From contig CAVPYZ010000001.1 of assembly GCA_963710165.1 (NCBI GenBank), positions 434,001 through 498,000 on the forward strand: a DNA stretch of 64,000 nt. The letters are read 5' to 3'. A program made the position numbers and the translations under genes. A model generated the notes under the pieces. It did no database searches. It was not told the origin of the DNA and saw only the letters and a program-made list of their open reading frames with translations. Positions 25,969 to 34,945 of this stretch are shown here, one piece after another; the stretch's first letter is position 1; each line of letters begins with the position of its first letter. Origin of the DNA: JACKIP01 sp963710165 (GTDB lineage Bacteria > Pseudomonadota > Alphaproteobacteria > Micavibrionales > Micavibrionaceae).

Positions 25969-26313
25969 TTATGCTTTACTATTATTTTGTAAATAAAAGG
26001 ATTTAAAAATTATGCTTATCGATGAAAAAAAAGTTAGAGGATAAGTAATAAAAAGCCAATATATGCCGTATGTTTTTCGGACACCTAAACTGCAAAAGCC
26101 AGAATAAACTAGTCTTTCCATTTCATTTTCAAATTTTATTGTAGAACAGTACAGGGATACCAGCGGAAAATATAGAATTGTTAAAACGGAAATGATTAAA
26201 TATGAAAGTCTCATATAGCTAATTTTTCGTTTATATCTAAAATCTTTAAAAATGCAGAAATAGCTTATCAGAACAACTAGCCATAAAATAATATCCAAAC
26301 TGGTACCGCTCAT
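25969..26313 (-). CDS. Hypothetical membrane protein between nuoB and nuoC
   Basis: The 114-residue protein has about three hydrophobic helices (near 6-22, 36-56 and 83-105) and a basic loop (FKDFRYKRKISYMR). It is unlike any Nuo subunit I know. It fits exactly between nuoB and nuoC (2- and 9-base gaps) on the same strand. The gene is AT-richer than its neighbours, which could mean a recent arrival. Confidence 0.6.
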   Translation of the reverse strand: MSGTSLDIILWLVVLISYFCIFKDFRYKRKISYMRLSYLIISVLTILYFPLVSLYCSTIKFENEMERLVYSGFCSLGVRKTYGIYWLFITYPLTFFSSISIIFKSFYLQNNSKA

Positions 26314-26315
26314 AA

Positions 26316-26891
26316 CTAACGGGCAATCCTCGTATCTTCTCTTTGAATTTTCTTTTGAAGTTGGAGTAAGCCGTAAACGAGGGCTTCCGCAGTTGGCGGG
26401 CAGCCCGGAACATAAATATCGACGGGTACTATGCGGTCACAACCACGCACAACAGAATAGCTATAATGATAATAGCCACCACCGTTGGCGCATGACCCCA
26501 TGGAAATGACCCATCTTGGTTCAGGCATCTGGTCGTATACGCGGCGCAAAGCGGGAGCCATTTTATTGGTCAATGTTCCTGCCACGATCATCACATCTGA
26601 TTGACGGGGGGATGGACGTGGGATCATACCAAAACGGTCAAGGTCATATCGGCTCATATAAGAATGAATCATTTCAACTGCGCAACAAGCTAGGCCGAAT
26701 GTCATCGGCCAGAGCGACCCGGTTCTGGCCCAGTCAAACAGGTTATCAGCAGAGGTTAGCAAGAACCCTTTTTCGTTTATATGCTTGGATAGCGCCGCAG
26801 GAACAACATCTTGCTGATCAGGCGACAGCGCTGGAACTCTTGTTTGAAAGTCATAGTCCGGCGCGATAATATTTTTGCGGTCATGTGTCAT
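26316..26891 (-). CDS. nuoB: NADH-quinone oxidoreductase subunit B
   Basis: The PSST subunit carries the N2 [4Fe-4S] cluster: cysteines in GLACCAVEM (C69, C70), SMGSCANGGGYY (C134) and VPGCPPTAEAL (C164). From ATG 26891, preceded by GGGAGC, it is 191 residues; a longer frame to 26942 overlaps nuoA and is not conserved. The gene follows nuoA directly on the same strand. Confidence 0.95.
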   Translation of the reverse strand: MTHDRKNIIAPDYDFQTRVPALSPDQQDVVPAALSKHINEKGFLLTSADNLFDWARTGSLWPMTFGLACCAVEMIHSYMSRYDLDRFGMIPRPSPRQSDVMIVAGTLTNKMAPALRRVYDQMPEPRWVISMGSCANGGGYYHYSYSVVRGCDRIVPVDIYVPGCPPTAEALVYGLLQLQKKIQREDTRIAR

Positions 26892-26907
26892 AGTGTGCTC
26901 CCAATTT

Positions 26908-27279
26908 CTACTCCCAATCCAGGGCTCCCTTATTCCATTCATATATAAAGCCGATGGTTAAAATACCAAGAAAGATCATCATAGAAACAAAACCATAAAG
27001 ACCAATGTCACCAAGTGTGATTGCCCAAGGGAACAGAAAGGCAATTTCCAGATCAAAAATAATGAATAAAATCGCAACAAGATAAAAGCGCACGTCAAAA
27101 CGCCCGCGCGCATCATCAAAAGCATCGAAACCGCATTCATAAGCGGCCAGTTTATTTTTATCAGGATTACGTTTCCCCACCAGTAAAGACCCAAGAATCA
27201 TCGCTACAGATAACCCTGATGCAATAATCAAGAAAACGAGAATAGGTAAGTATTCTAAAAGAAAGTCTTCATTTGCCAT
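26908..27279 (-). CDS. nuoA: NADH-quinone oxidoreductase subunit A
   Basis: The 123-residue membrane subunit has three helices. The conserved AAYECGFDAFDDARGRFDVRFYLVAILFIIFDLE block (about 45-78) identifies NuoA. It is the first gene of the nuo cluster here. The upstream 50 bases to the divergent small ORF at 27338 presumably hold its promoter. Confidence 0.95.
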   Translation of the reverse strand: MANEDFLLEYLPILVFLIIASGLSVAMILGSLLVGKRNPDKNKLAAYECGFDAFDDARGRFDVRFYLVAILFIIFDLEIAFLFPWAITLGDIGLYGFVSMMIFLGILTIGFIYEWNKGALDWE

Positions 27280-27337
27280 GAATTTTTTATACGTGTTTTA
27301 TTGGCTGTAGGGAAGGGAATTATGCTATAATAATAAT

Positions 27338-27523
27338 ATGAATTCAGGTTTTTTATCTTATGATGCTGTTTTTGCGAATGATAATCGTTGGGACAACCAA
27401 GCCGCGATCATGTTAGGTCGCTTTATTGCCCTTCATCAGTTTCGCGAGAAATATAAAAAAAATATGAGCGCACTGGCGATTAGCCCTGATTTCTTCTTTT
27501 TTTGCGGAGCAATTAAGCCTTAA
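27338..27523 (+). CDS. Small hypothetical protein (doubtful)
   Basis: A 61-residue frame with no recognised motif lies between nuoA and a membrane protein gene. A TATAAT-like sequence is nearby but no strong ribosome site is visible. The product ends in a hydrophobic FFFFCGAIKP. It may be a real small gene or a chance frame. Confidence 0.35.
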   Translation: MNSGFLSYDAVFANDNRWDNQAAIMLGRFIALHQFREKYKKNMSALAISPDFFFFCGAIKP

Positions 27524-27580
27524 GTAAAAAACCAACAGCAAAAGATTGATTTTTTAATAAAGAGCGTATAAATATTTCTG

Positions 27581-28015
27581 ATGCAAAAAATTCAGTCCTT
27601 CATCGCTTCCAGCGTTTTAATAGCAGGTATAAGCCATATTTTCTGTTGCGGTATACCGCTTGCATTTAGCTTTCTAAGTGTTTTAATAGGGGCTGGTGTG
27701 GCAACATTTTTACCTGCGGGAATGATGGAATTTCACGAAATTCTACACGTTTGGGAAATCCCGCTATTGATTTTTTCGGGGGCTGTGCTCTTCGTTGGGT
27801 GGGGGCTACATATTATTAGTGAAATGATCGACTGCCATAACACTGGGTGCGTTCACGAACCTTGCGGCTCAAAAAAGAAAAAATCACATCGCATTTTATT
27901 AATGGCAACCATTCTATTTTGTATTAATGCGACTGTTTTATTTACATTCCACGGCGCAGAATTAGCAGAGCAAGACTACGCACATCATACTCATTCCTCT
28001 TCAATACATGAGTGA
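27581..28015 (+). CDS. Cys/His-rich inner-membrane protein, possible metal handling
   Basis: The 144-residue protein has about three or four membrane helices (roughly 11-45, 58-80 and 104-124). It contains a CC pair in HIFCCGIPLAFSFLS (C22, C23), a Cys/His loop (DCHNTGCVHEPCG, about 84-96) and a His-rich tail (AHHTHSSSIHE). The layout is similar to MerC-like or other small metal-binding membrane proteins, but I cannot assign the family. A basic KKKKSH loop suggests a cytoplasmic side. Confidence 0.6.
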   Translation: MQKIQSFIASSVLIAGISHIFCCGIPLAFSFLSVLIGAGVATFLPAGMMEFHEILHVWEIPLLIFSGAVLFVGWGLHIISEMIDCHNTGCVHEPCGSKKKKSHRILLMATILFCINATVLFTFHGAELAEQDYAHHTHSSSIHE

Positions 28016-28081
28016 TTAGTGGTTTAAACATTTAAGTGTGAATGTTTTGTACTGTTATTTCGAATCTTATATAATAATCCT

Positions 28082-28975
28082 ATGATTGATAAAAAGCTTT
28101 TTACATATGCGTGTGATGATCATAATCCGATTTAAAAATTAACGATACGTTGTATCGAACGCCTGACAGGTAAGTGGAAAATCTGGCGTTTATATAATGA
28201 TTATCAGTATGAAAACGGTCGTACCAATGAAACATTTTGGGAGGCCGCTATTCGCAAATTGGATATTACTCTTAAATATGATCGTAAAAAACTGGCTTCT
28301 ATTCCAAAGACAGGGCCGCTGGTTGTTGTTGCTAATCATCCCTACGGCGTTCTGGACGGCTTGATTATTAATATGATGATGAATAAGGTGCGCCCTGATT
28401 ATAAGGTTTTGACAAACTCTGTATTGTGTCAAATAGAAGAAACAAAAGACAACTTGTTAGAGATAGATTTTGCCTCGACAGAAGCGGCGCTTCAAACAAA
28501 TCTTTCGACTAGAAAAGCAGCACGCGATTTGCTTAAAAACGGCGGCGCCATTGCTGTGTTTCCTGCGGGTGGTGTTTCAACGATACCGACGTGGAAAGAT
28601 AGAGTGGCACAGGATACGGCGTGGCAAACATTTATTGCCGGTTTGATACAATCTTCTGAGGCAACTGTTGTTCCTATCTTTTTTGAAGGTCAAAACAGCC
28701 GTATGTTCCAGATGGCAAGTCTGGTGTCACCAACACTGCGTCTTGCGATGTTTTTCAAAGAGGTTGCAGACAAAATAGGCTGGACCATCGGGGTTAAAAT
28801 TGGTGATGCCATTCCTTTCGAAAAAATCGCGCCTATAAAAAATCGTGCTGATTTATGCCATGAGCTTCGTACAGTAACATATAAGCTAGGCGGGATGGAT
28901 ACGCTTTCAGCCCCGAAAGAAGCGTACCGCATTGAAAATAATATTAAAAAAGCGCGTGCGAAAAAGAAGGAATAG
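28082..28975 (+). CDS. Lysophospholipid-acyltransferase-like protein, interrupted by an in-frame TAA
   Basis: From codon 19 on, the protein reads as a PlsC-family acyltransferase of the hemolysin-like subgroup: KWKIWRLYNDYQ, then VVVANHPYGVLDG (catalytic histidine region), AVFPAGGVST and VVPIFFEGQNS. The natural start is ATG 28082, giving MIDKKLFTYACDDHNPI, followed by TAA at 28133-28135 and then the family-like TIRCIERLTGKW. A frame from TTG 28259 would lose the first 59 codons. One base change would explain the stop; no frame shift is needed. The gene could be a recent pseudogene or the base an error. Confidence 0.68.
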
Positions 28976-28981
28976 TAGACT

Positions 28982-29440
28982 CTACCAGCTTCCTGTATTC
29001 TCCATACTGTCCCATGGCGCTTGTGGCTCTAACGAGTCACCTTTTTGCAGTAATTCAATCGAAATACCGTCAGGTGATTTTACAAATGCCATATGACCAT
29101 CACGTGGCGGACGATTAATGGTAACGTCTGCATCCATCAAAATTTGGCAGGTATTATAAATATTATCAACGCGATAAGCCAAATGACCAAACCCGCGACC
29201 TTCCACACTATAATCTTCTTTATTTCCGTCTTTATCCGGCCAGTTATAAGTTAGCTCTAACAGTTTGGATTTATTATCATTTGCGGCATCACGATCACTT
29301 GGTGCACGAAGAAAGATAAGGGTAAAGCGGCCTTTTTCATTTTCCACACGGCTATGTTCTTCCAAACCGAGCTTGTTACAATAAAAATCCAGTGATTCGT
29401 CGATATCGCGTATGCGTACCATTGTGTGTAAATATTCCAT
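28982..29440 (-). CDS. gloA: Lactoylglutathione lyase (glyoxalase I)
   Basis: The 152-residue enzyme isomerises the hemithioacetal of methylglyoxal and glutathione. Metal ligands appear as H5 in YLHTMVRI, E in LLELTYN, H in FGHLAYRV and E in GISIELLQ, the four expected for GloA. It is convergent with the acyltransferase gene and overlaps no neighbour. trmL lies just upstream on the same strand (12-base gap). Confidence 0.92.
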   Translation of the reverse strand: MEYLHTMVRIRDIDESLDFYCNKLGLEEHSRVENEKGRFTLIFLRAPSDRDAANDNKSKLLELTYNWPDKDGNKEDYSVEGRGFGHLAYRVDNIYNTCQILMDADVTINRPPRDGHMAFVKSPDGISIELLQKGDSLEPQAPWDSMENTGSW

Positions 29441-29452
29441 TATAAAATCTTT

Positions 29453-29905
29453 CTATTTAAATCTGACTTGTCTGACGGCTTCTCCGCAAGCAATGGCGGC
29501 CGCATTGACAATGTTTAATGACCGCGCTTGTTTTGACATAGGGATAATGATTCTTTTTTCAACGTCATTATGCACATTTTCAGGAACACCTGCGCTTTCC
29601 CGCCCCATTAAAATGATATCATTCGTTTTGAATTGAAAGTCATACAAATTTTCTGCCGCTTTTGTCGTCATCAATACCTTACGCATATCAGCTGTTTTTT
29701 TCTGAAAGTCTGTCCATGATGTGTGGCGTGTTATATGCATTAAATTCACATAATCCATAGCCGTGCGCTTGAATTCACTTTCTTTCCAGGGGAAGGCACA
29801 GGGCTCTATAATATGAAGCGTGAAATCAAGGCACGCTGCCAACCGAATCGCCGCGCCAACATTTTGTGGAATATCAGGCTGATAAAGGGCAAGATGAAGA
29901 TGCAT
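29453..29905 (-). CDS. trmL: tRNA (cytidine/uridine(34)-2'-O)-methyltransferase TrmL
   Basis: The 150-residue SPOUT methyltransferase modifies the wobble base of tRNA-Leu. The first block MHLHLALYQPDIPQNVGAAIRLAACL, the middle LMGRESAGVP and the knot-end IPMSKQARSLNIVNAAAI are the family signatures. The length is normal. It lies upstream of gloA in the same direction and divergent from the petABC promoter. Confidence 0.93.
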   Translation of the reverse strand: MHLHLALYQPDIPQNVGAAIRLAACLDFTLHIIEPCAFPWKESEFKRTAMDYVNLMHITRHTSWTDFQKKTADMRKVLMTTKAAENLYDFQFKTNDIILMGRESAGVPENVHNDVEKRIIIPMSKQARSLNIVNAAAIACGEAVRQVRFK

Positions 29906-29922
29906 ATTTTTTTATTCCTTTG

Positions 29923-29951
29923 TTGAAAGATATCTTAAAAAAACTTATAGT
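29923..29951 (+). promoter_or_regulatory. Candidate sigma-70 promoter of petABC
   Basis: TTGAAA (29923-29928), a 17-base spacer and TATAGT (29946-29951) lie about 60 bases before petA. Each box differs from the consensus by one base. Confidence 0.55.
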
Positions 29952-30010
29952 GCGGGCTTGATTTAAGATGCACAACAGCCCCATATTAATTAATAACTAG
30001 TCGAAATAAA

Positions 30011-30577
30011 ATGTCTAAAAACGAAAAAGACGAAGATAAACAGAAAAAGACAGGAAAAGAAGAGGGCGAAAGCCGTCGTGATTTCTTGTACCTGACTGCG
30101 GGCATGTTCGGTGCCGTTGGCGCGGGTAGCGTCGCGTGGCCTTTCATAAGTTCCATGAACCCCGGTGCAGATGCCAGAGCGCTTGCATCGACGGAGGTTA
30201 ATCTGGCACCTGTCGAAGTTGGGCAATCAATTACAGCAATGTGGCGTGGAAAGCCTGTTTTTATTCGTCGTCGGACTGAAAAAGAAATTGAGGAAGCACG
30301 CGACGTCGACGTGTCCAAATTAACAGACCCTCAAACGGATGAGGATCGTACAGAAAAGCCGGAATGGTTAATTTTGGTTGGCATATGTACACACCTTGGC
30401 TGTGTGCCGTCAGGACAAAAACCTTCGGATCAAAAGGGTGATTATGGCGGCTGGTTTTGCCCTTGCCATGGTTCCCATTATGATACGTCTGGGCGCATTC
30501 GTAAGGGGCCGGCCCCACAAAATTTAACAGTTCCACCGTATGAATTTTCAAGCGATACGGTTATAAGAATAGGATAA
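30011..30577 (+). CDS. petA: Ubiquinol-cytochrome c reductase Rieske iron-sulfur subunit
   Basis: The 188-residue protein has a Tat-type anchor (SRRDFLYLTAGMFGAVGAGSV) and the [2Fe-2S] ligands in CTHLGC (about 127-132) and CPCHGS (about 151-156), each supplying one Cys and one His, followed by a GPAPQNL loop. It passes electrons from quinol to cytochrome c1. A charged, Lys/Glu-rich N-terminus precedes the twin arginine. It is first of petABC; petB starts 5 bases after its stop. Confidence 0.95.
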   Translation: MSKNEKDEDKQKKTGKEEGESRRDFLYLTAGMFGAVGAGSVAWPFISSMNPGADARALASTEVNLAPVEVGQSITAMWRGKPVFIRRRTEKEIEEARDVDVSKLTDPQTDEDRTEKPEWLILVGICTHLGCVPSGQKPSDQKGDYGGWFCPCHGSHYDTSGRIRKGPAPQNLTVPPYEFSSDTVIRIG

Positions 30578-30581
30578 AAGC

Positions 30582-31922
30582 ATGTCAGGTGGAGAGCGCG
30601 AAAAATTTGATAATACAGTTGTAGAGTGGATAGACTCCCGTCTGCCTCTCTTCACATTGATGAAGAAAGAATATGGTGTTTTTCCAACGCCTAAAAACTT
30701 CAACTATTTCTGGAATTTCGGGGCTTTGGCCTTTTTCATGTTAATTACGATGATTGCCTCTGGCCTGTTTTTGGCGATGCATTTTCAGGCCAGTATGGAA
30801 GGGGCTTTTCCGTCAATTGAACGTATTATGCGTGACGTAAACTGGGGGTGGATGTTGCGTTATATCCACATGAACGGCGCGTCAATGTTCTTCATTGCTG
30901 TATATATTCATATTTTCCGTGGCATGTATTACGGATCATACAAAAATCCGCGTGAACTGCTCTGGATACTGGGCGTAACAATCTTTCTATTGATGATGGC
31001 AACAGCATTTATGGGCTATTCCATGACCATGTCACAAATGGGAGGTTGGGCCGCAACCGTTATCACAAACCTGTTTACAGCCATACCCTTTGTTGGTGAG
31101 AGTATTCTTAATTTACTTCTTGGTGATTACACAGTCAGTAACGCAACCGTGAACCGGTTCTTTGTGCTTCACTTCTTGCTGCCATTTGTGATTGTTGGTG
31201 TCGTATTTTTACATATTGTTGCGCTTCATATAACAGGGTCAAATAACCCAACAGGTATCGAGCCAAAGGGACCGCAGGATACATTGCCGTTTCATCCTTA
31301 TTACACAACTAAAGACGTATTTGGTCTTGGCGTGTTTTTGATCGTTTATGCTTACCTAGTCTTTTTTGCACCGATGATGTTGACCCATGCGGATCACTTT
31401 GTAGAATATGACCCGCTCGTGACACCGTCACATATTGTGCCGGAATGGTATTTCTTACCGTTTTACGCTATTTTGAGAGCGATGGTTTACGAAGGACTCT
31501 ATGCGCCGCTTGTATTCCTAGAATGGCTAGGTATTACAGCCAAGTTATTGGGTGTTCTGGCGATGATTGGTTCAATAGCTATTCTGTTTGTCTTGCCGTG
31601 GTTGGACAGACACCCGGTCAGAAGTTCGCGCTATCGTCCTCTTTACAAACCGTTTTTCCTTGTTTGGGCGGCCAACGTTGTGTTGCTAGGGTATCTGGGG
31701 GCGCTAACGGCGGATGCGACTATCCTTGGCATACCGGCAACAATTATTGGACAGATCAGTACGGCCTACTATTTTGGATTTTTCCTTGTCGTTCTACCTG
31801 TTCTGACCAAAATCGAAAAAGCCAAGCCCTTACCAAGCAGTATCAGCGAAGCTGTCCTTGAAAAAAATAAGAAGAAAAATAAAAAAACCAAAGAAGTTAA
31901 AGGGGCAGTTCCAGCCGAATGA
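30582..31922 (+). CDS. petB: Cytochrome b
   Basis: The 446-residue polytopic membrane subunit of the bc1 complex holds both b hemes and both quinone sites. The N-terminal NFNYFWNFG, YIHMNGASMFF, GGWAATVITN, VLHFLLPFV and PEWYFLPFYAILRA (the Qo-site PEWY) are present. It ends in a Lys-rich, non-conserved tail (KKNKKKNKKTK). Its stop overlaps the petC start as ATGA. Confidence 0.96.
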   Translation: MSGGEREKFDNTVVEWIDSRLPLFTLMKKEYGVFPTPKNFNYFWNFGALAFFMLITMIASGLFLAMHFQASMEGAFPSIERIMRDVNWGWMLRYIHMNGASMFFIAVYIHIFRGMYYGSYKNPRELLWILGVTIFLLMMATAFMGYSMTMSQMGGWAATVITNLFTAIPFVGESILNLLLGDYTVSNATVNRFFVLHFLLPFVIVGVVFLHIVALHITGSNNPTGIEPKGPQDTLPFHPYYTTKDVFGLGVFLIVYAYLVFFAPMMLTHADHFVEYDPLVTPSHIVPEWYFLPFYAILRAMVYEGLYAPLVFLEWLGITAKLLGVLAMIGSIAILFVLPWLDRHPVRSSRYRPLYKPFFLVWAANVVLLGYLGALTADATILGIPATIIGQISTAYYFGFFLVVLPVLTKIEKAKPLPSSISEAVLEKNKKKNKKTKEVKGAVPAE

Positions 31923-32689
31923 AACAGTTCATCCTAACATTATTCGTTTTTGGTGTATTTGTGGTCACAGCAAATACGTCTGTATATGCCGCCGAAGCAG
32001 GTGCGGTTCCAGCCCATCAACATTGGCATTTTGACGGACCAATGGGTTCTTACGATAAAGCGGCTCTTCAGCGCGGGTTTCTGGTTTATAAAAACGTCTG
32101 TTCCGCCTGCCATAGTATGAAGCATATGCACTATCGCAACCTTGACGCTCTTGGATATAGCGAAGCGCAAATTAAGGCGATTGCGTCTGATTATATGATT
32201 TCAGATGGACCAAATGAAGATGGTGAATTCTTTGAACGTCCCGGACGTCCTGCGGATCGCTTTAAATCACCCTTTCCAAATGAAGCTGCGGCAAAAGCGG
32301 CTAATAACGGTGCGTACCCGCCTGATATGTCTTTGATTGTGAATGCACGTCATCATGGGGCTGATTACATCTACGCTCTTCTTGCTAAGGGATATGTTGA
32401 ACCGCCAGAGGGTAAAGAACTGGCACCGGGGCAATATTATAATAAATACATGGCGGGTAACGTAATCTCAATGGCGGCGCCTTTGTCTGACGGTTTGGTG
32501 GCATACCCGGATGGTTCCCCTGAAACCGTGTCACAATATGCAAAAGATGTGACGGAATTTCTAAAATATGCTTCTGACCCGCATTTGGAATCGCGTAAAG
32601 AAATTGGCATTCGTGCCATGATCTTTTTATTCTTCTTTTCACTTGTGTTCTTTTTAGCGAAGAAAAAACTCTGGAAAGATGTGCATTAG
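31919..32689 (+). CDS. petC: Cytochrome c1
   Basis: The 256-residue precursor has a signal peptide, the heme site CSACH in NVCSACHSM (about 60), the conserved NARHHGADYIYALL and NVISMAAPLSDG (methionine ligand), and a C-terminal membrane anchor (AMIFLFFFSLVFFLA). It is the third gene of the petABC operon and takes electrons from the Rieske protein. Confidence 0.95.
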   Translation: MKQFILTLFVFGVFVVTANTSVYAAEAGAVPAHQHWHFDGPMGSYDKAALQRGFLVYKNVCSACHSMKHMHYRNLDALGYSEAQIKAIASDYMISDGPNEDGEFFERPGRPADRFKSPFPNEAAAKAANNGAYPPDMSLIVNARHHGADYIYALLAKGYVEPPEGKELAPGQYYNKYMAGNVISMAAPLSDGLVAYPDGSPETVSQYAKDVTEFLKYASDPHLESRKEIGIRAMIFLFFFSLVFFLAKKKLWKDVH

Positions 32690-32713
32690 ATCTGATTGTG
32701 CTATTTAAATAGA

Positions 32714-34942
32714 ATGCACACAGCCGAAATGACTCACAATGAACCTCCCTATTTTGACGGCCTGAATGAGGGCCAGCGCGAAGCTATATTAGTAACAGAC
32801 GGGCCGCTTCTGGTTCTTGCCGGTGCAGGTACAGGTAAAACACGCGTTTTAACAACACGTCTTGCCTATATACTTCAGACAGGACGTGCATTTCCGGGGC
32901 AAATACTCTCAGTCACTTTTACAAATAAAGCCGCGCAAGAAATGCGTGAGCGTGTGGCAAAACTTTTAGGGCAATCTGTGGAGGGGATGTGGCTCGGCAC
33001 CTTTCATTCGCTTGCCGCCCGAATGTTGCGTCGTTGCGCAGATCGTGTGGGGTTATCTTCCAATTTCACCATTATCAATCCTGATGATCAGGTGCGCCTA
33101 ATGAAGCAGTTAATGGAAGCCAATAATATAGATACGAAAAAATGGCCACCGAAAGCGATGATCGGACGTATTGATCGCTGGAAAGATCAGGGCTTGAAAC
33201 CTTCCGATGTGAAAGCAGATGATGTTGGCGACGCTGCAGGCGGGCAATTACATGCGCTGTATCATTCCTATCAAGCGCGTTTAAGAACGATCAATGCCTG
33301 TGATTTTGGTGATCTGTTACTACATATGATCATCATTATGAAAGATCCGCAAAACAAAGATATTCTGGAAGATTACCATAGACGCTTTCGCTATATTCTG
33401 GTCGATGAATATCAGGATACAAATGTGGCGCAATATTTGTGGCTGCGTCTTTTGGCACAAGGATCAAATAATATTTGCTGTGTCGGTGATGATGACCAGT
33501 CAATTTACGGCTGGCGCGGTGCAGAAGTTGGCAATATTTTGCGATTCGAAAAAGACTTCGAAAATGCAAAAGTTGTAAGGCTTGAGCAGAATTATCGTAG
33601 CACGAATACAATCCTGTCCGCCGCCAATGCCGTAATTGCCAATAATGAAGAGCGTTTGGGAAAAAACCTGTTCTCCGCTGCTGGTAAGGGCGATAAAATC
33701 ATCGTGCGAGGATTATGGGACGGTGATGCAGAGGCGCGCTGGGTCGGTGAAGAGATCGAACAGCTTCAACATAAAAAAACAAATCTGAACAACATTGCCG
33801 TATTGGTACGCGCCGGCTTTCAAACACGCGAATTCGAAGAACGTTTTATCAAACTGGGTCTTCCCTATCGGGTCATTGGTGGGCCGCGTTTTTACGAACG
33901 TATGGAAATTCGTGATGCGCTCGCCTATTTCCGTGTTGTATCGCAACCGCAAGATGATCTTGCCTTGGAACGTATCATTAATACGCCCAAACGCGGCATC
34001 GGTAATGGAACCATTCAAAAACTTTATGAACACGCACGCAAACATGATTTTAGTTTATATAACGCCATCCGTGATCTGACCCAGACCGGTCATATTAAAG
34101 GCAAAGCCAAGCCAAACTTGATGAAATTGATTGATGATTTTGAACGTTGGCGTGACCAGTTTGAAAAAATGCCGCATCTGGAATTGGCATCTCTGATTTT
34201 AGAAGAATCAGGTTACATGGAAATGTGGCAAACCGATAAATCACCCGATGCGCCGGGACGACTTGAAAACCTGAAGGAGCTGATTTCCTCTATGCAGGAT
34301 TTTGAAAATTTTGGGGAATTTTTGGAACATGTCGCACTCGTCATGGAAAATCAGGATAATAAGTCTGCCGATCAGGTCACATTGATGACATTACACGGCG
34401 CAAAGGGATTGGAGTTTCCCGTCGTGTTTCTTCCAGGCTGGGAGGAGGGGCTATTCCCCTCACAGCGTACTATGGATGAAAGCGGGCTAAAGGGTCTAGA
34501 GGAAGAGCGCCGTCTGGCATATGTCGGGTTAACTCGCGCGCGTGAGAAAGCCTATGTTTCATTCGCGGCAAATCGTCGTATGTATGGGAACTGGATCAAC
34601 TCCATTCCATCACGTTTTGTTGATGAGATTCCGCAGGAGCATACCGAGACCGAAACAGGTATGTACGGTTTTGGTCGTTCTCAACATTGGGATTCGTCTG
34701 GATTTGCAATGCGACCTGATGTTGATCCCAAAGACCGGTTTAGAGGCGTTCCGGCCAGCGGCAAGTCATTTTCGTCCAATGAACGCAAATCCAAAGCAAG
34801 TTTTACACGCGGGGAGCGCGTCTTTCATGAAAGTTTTGGAGAGGGCGAAGTGATAAATATGGATGGTAGAAAACTGGATATCGAATTTGACGATCACGGT
34901 CATAAGCGCATTATGGATGCCTTCGTTGAAAAACTCAGCTAA
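32714..34942 (+). CDS. uvrD: DNA helicase II
   Basis: The superfamily 1A helicase unwinds DNA during nucleotide-excision and mismatch repair. Motifs run in order: AGAGTGKTR (I, about 43), TFHSLAARMLRR (Ib), DEYQDTN (II), GDDDQSIYGWRGA (III), QNYRST (IV), TLHGAKGLEFPVVFLPGWEEGLFP (V) and AYVGLTRAREKAY (VI). The C-terminal 60 residues with FHESFGEGEVI form the RNA-polymerase-binding Tudor-like domain. A TTG at 32696 would add six residues; ATG 32714 is chosen. It is 6 genes after trmL on the same strand as petABC. Confidence 0.93.
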   Translation: MHTAEMTHNEPPYFDGLNEGQREAILVTDGPLLVLAGAGTGKTRVLTTRLAYILQTGRAFPGQILSVTFTNKAAQEMRERVAKLLGQSVEGMWLGTFHSLAARMLRRCADRVGLSSNFTIINPDDQVRLMKQLMEANNIDTKKWPPKAMIGRIDRWKDQGLKPSDVKADDVGDAAGGQLHALYHSYQARLRTINACDFGDLLLHMIIIMKDPQNKDILEDYHRRFRYILVDEYQDTNVAQYLWLRLLAQGSNNICCVGDDDQSIYGWRGAEVGNILRFEKDFENAKVVRLEQNYRSTNTILSAANAVIANNEERLGKNLFSAAGKGDKIIVRGLWDGDAEARWVGEEIEQLQHKKTNLNNIAVLVRAGFQTREFEERFIKLGLPYRVIGGPRFYERMEIRDALAYFRVVSQPQDDLALERIINTPKRGIGNGTIQKLYEHARKHDFSLYNAIRDLTQTGHIKGKAKPNLMKLIDDFERWRDQFEKMPHLELASLILEESGYMEMWQTDKSPDAPGRLENLKELISSMQDFENFGEFLEHVALVMENQDNKSADQVTLMTLHGAKGLEFPVVFLPGWEEGLFPSQRTMDESGLKGLEEERRLAYVGLTRAREKAYVSFAANRRMYGNWINSIPSRFVDEIPQEHTETETGMYGFGRSQHWDSSGFAMRPDVDPKDRFRGVPASGKSFSSNERKSKASFTRGERVFHESFGEGEVINMDGRKLDIEFDDHGHKRIMDAFVEKLS

Positions 34943-34945
34943 GCT

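Noticed and set aside
28021..28060. AAACATT...AATGTTT hairpin before the acyltransferase
   Set aside because: The stem is short and AT-only with no T run of note, so it is not supported as a terminator or operator.
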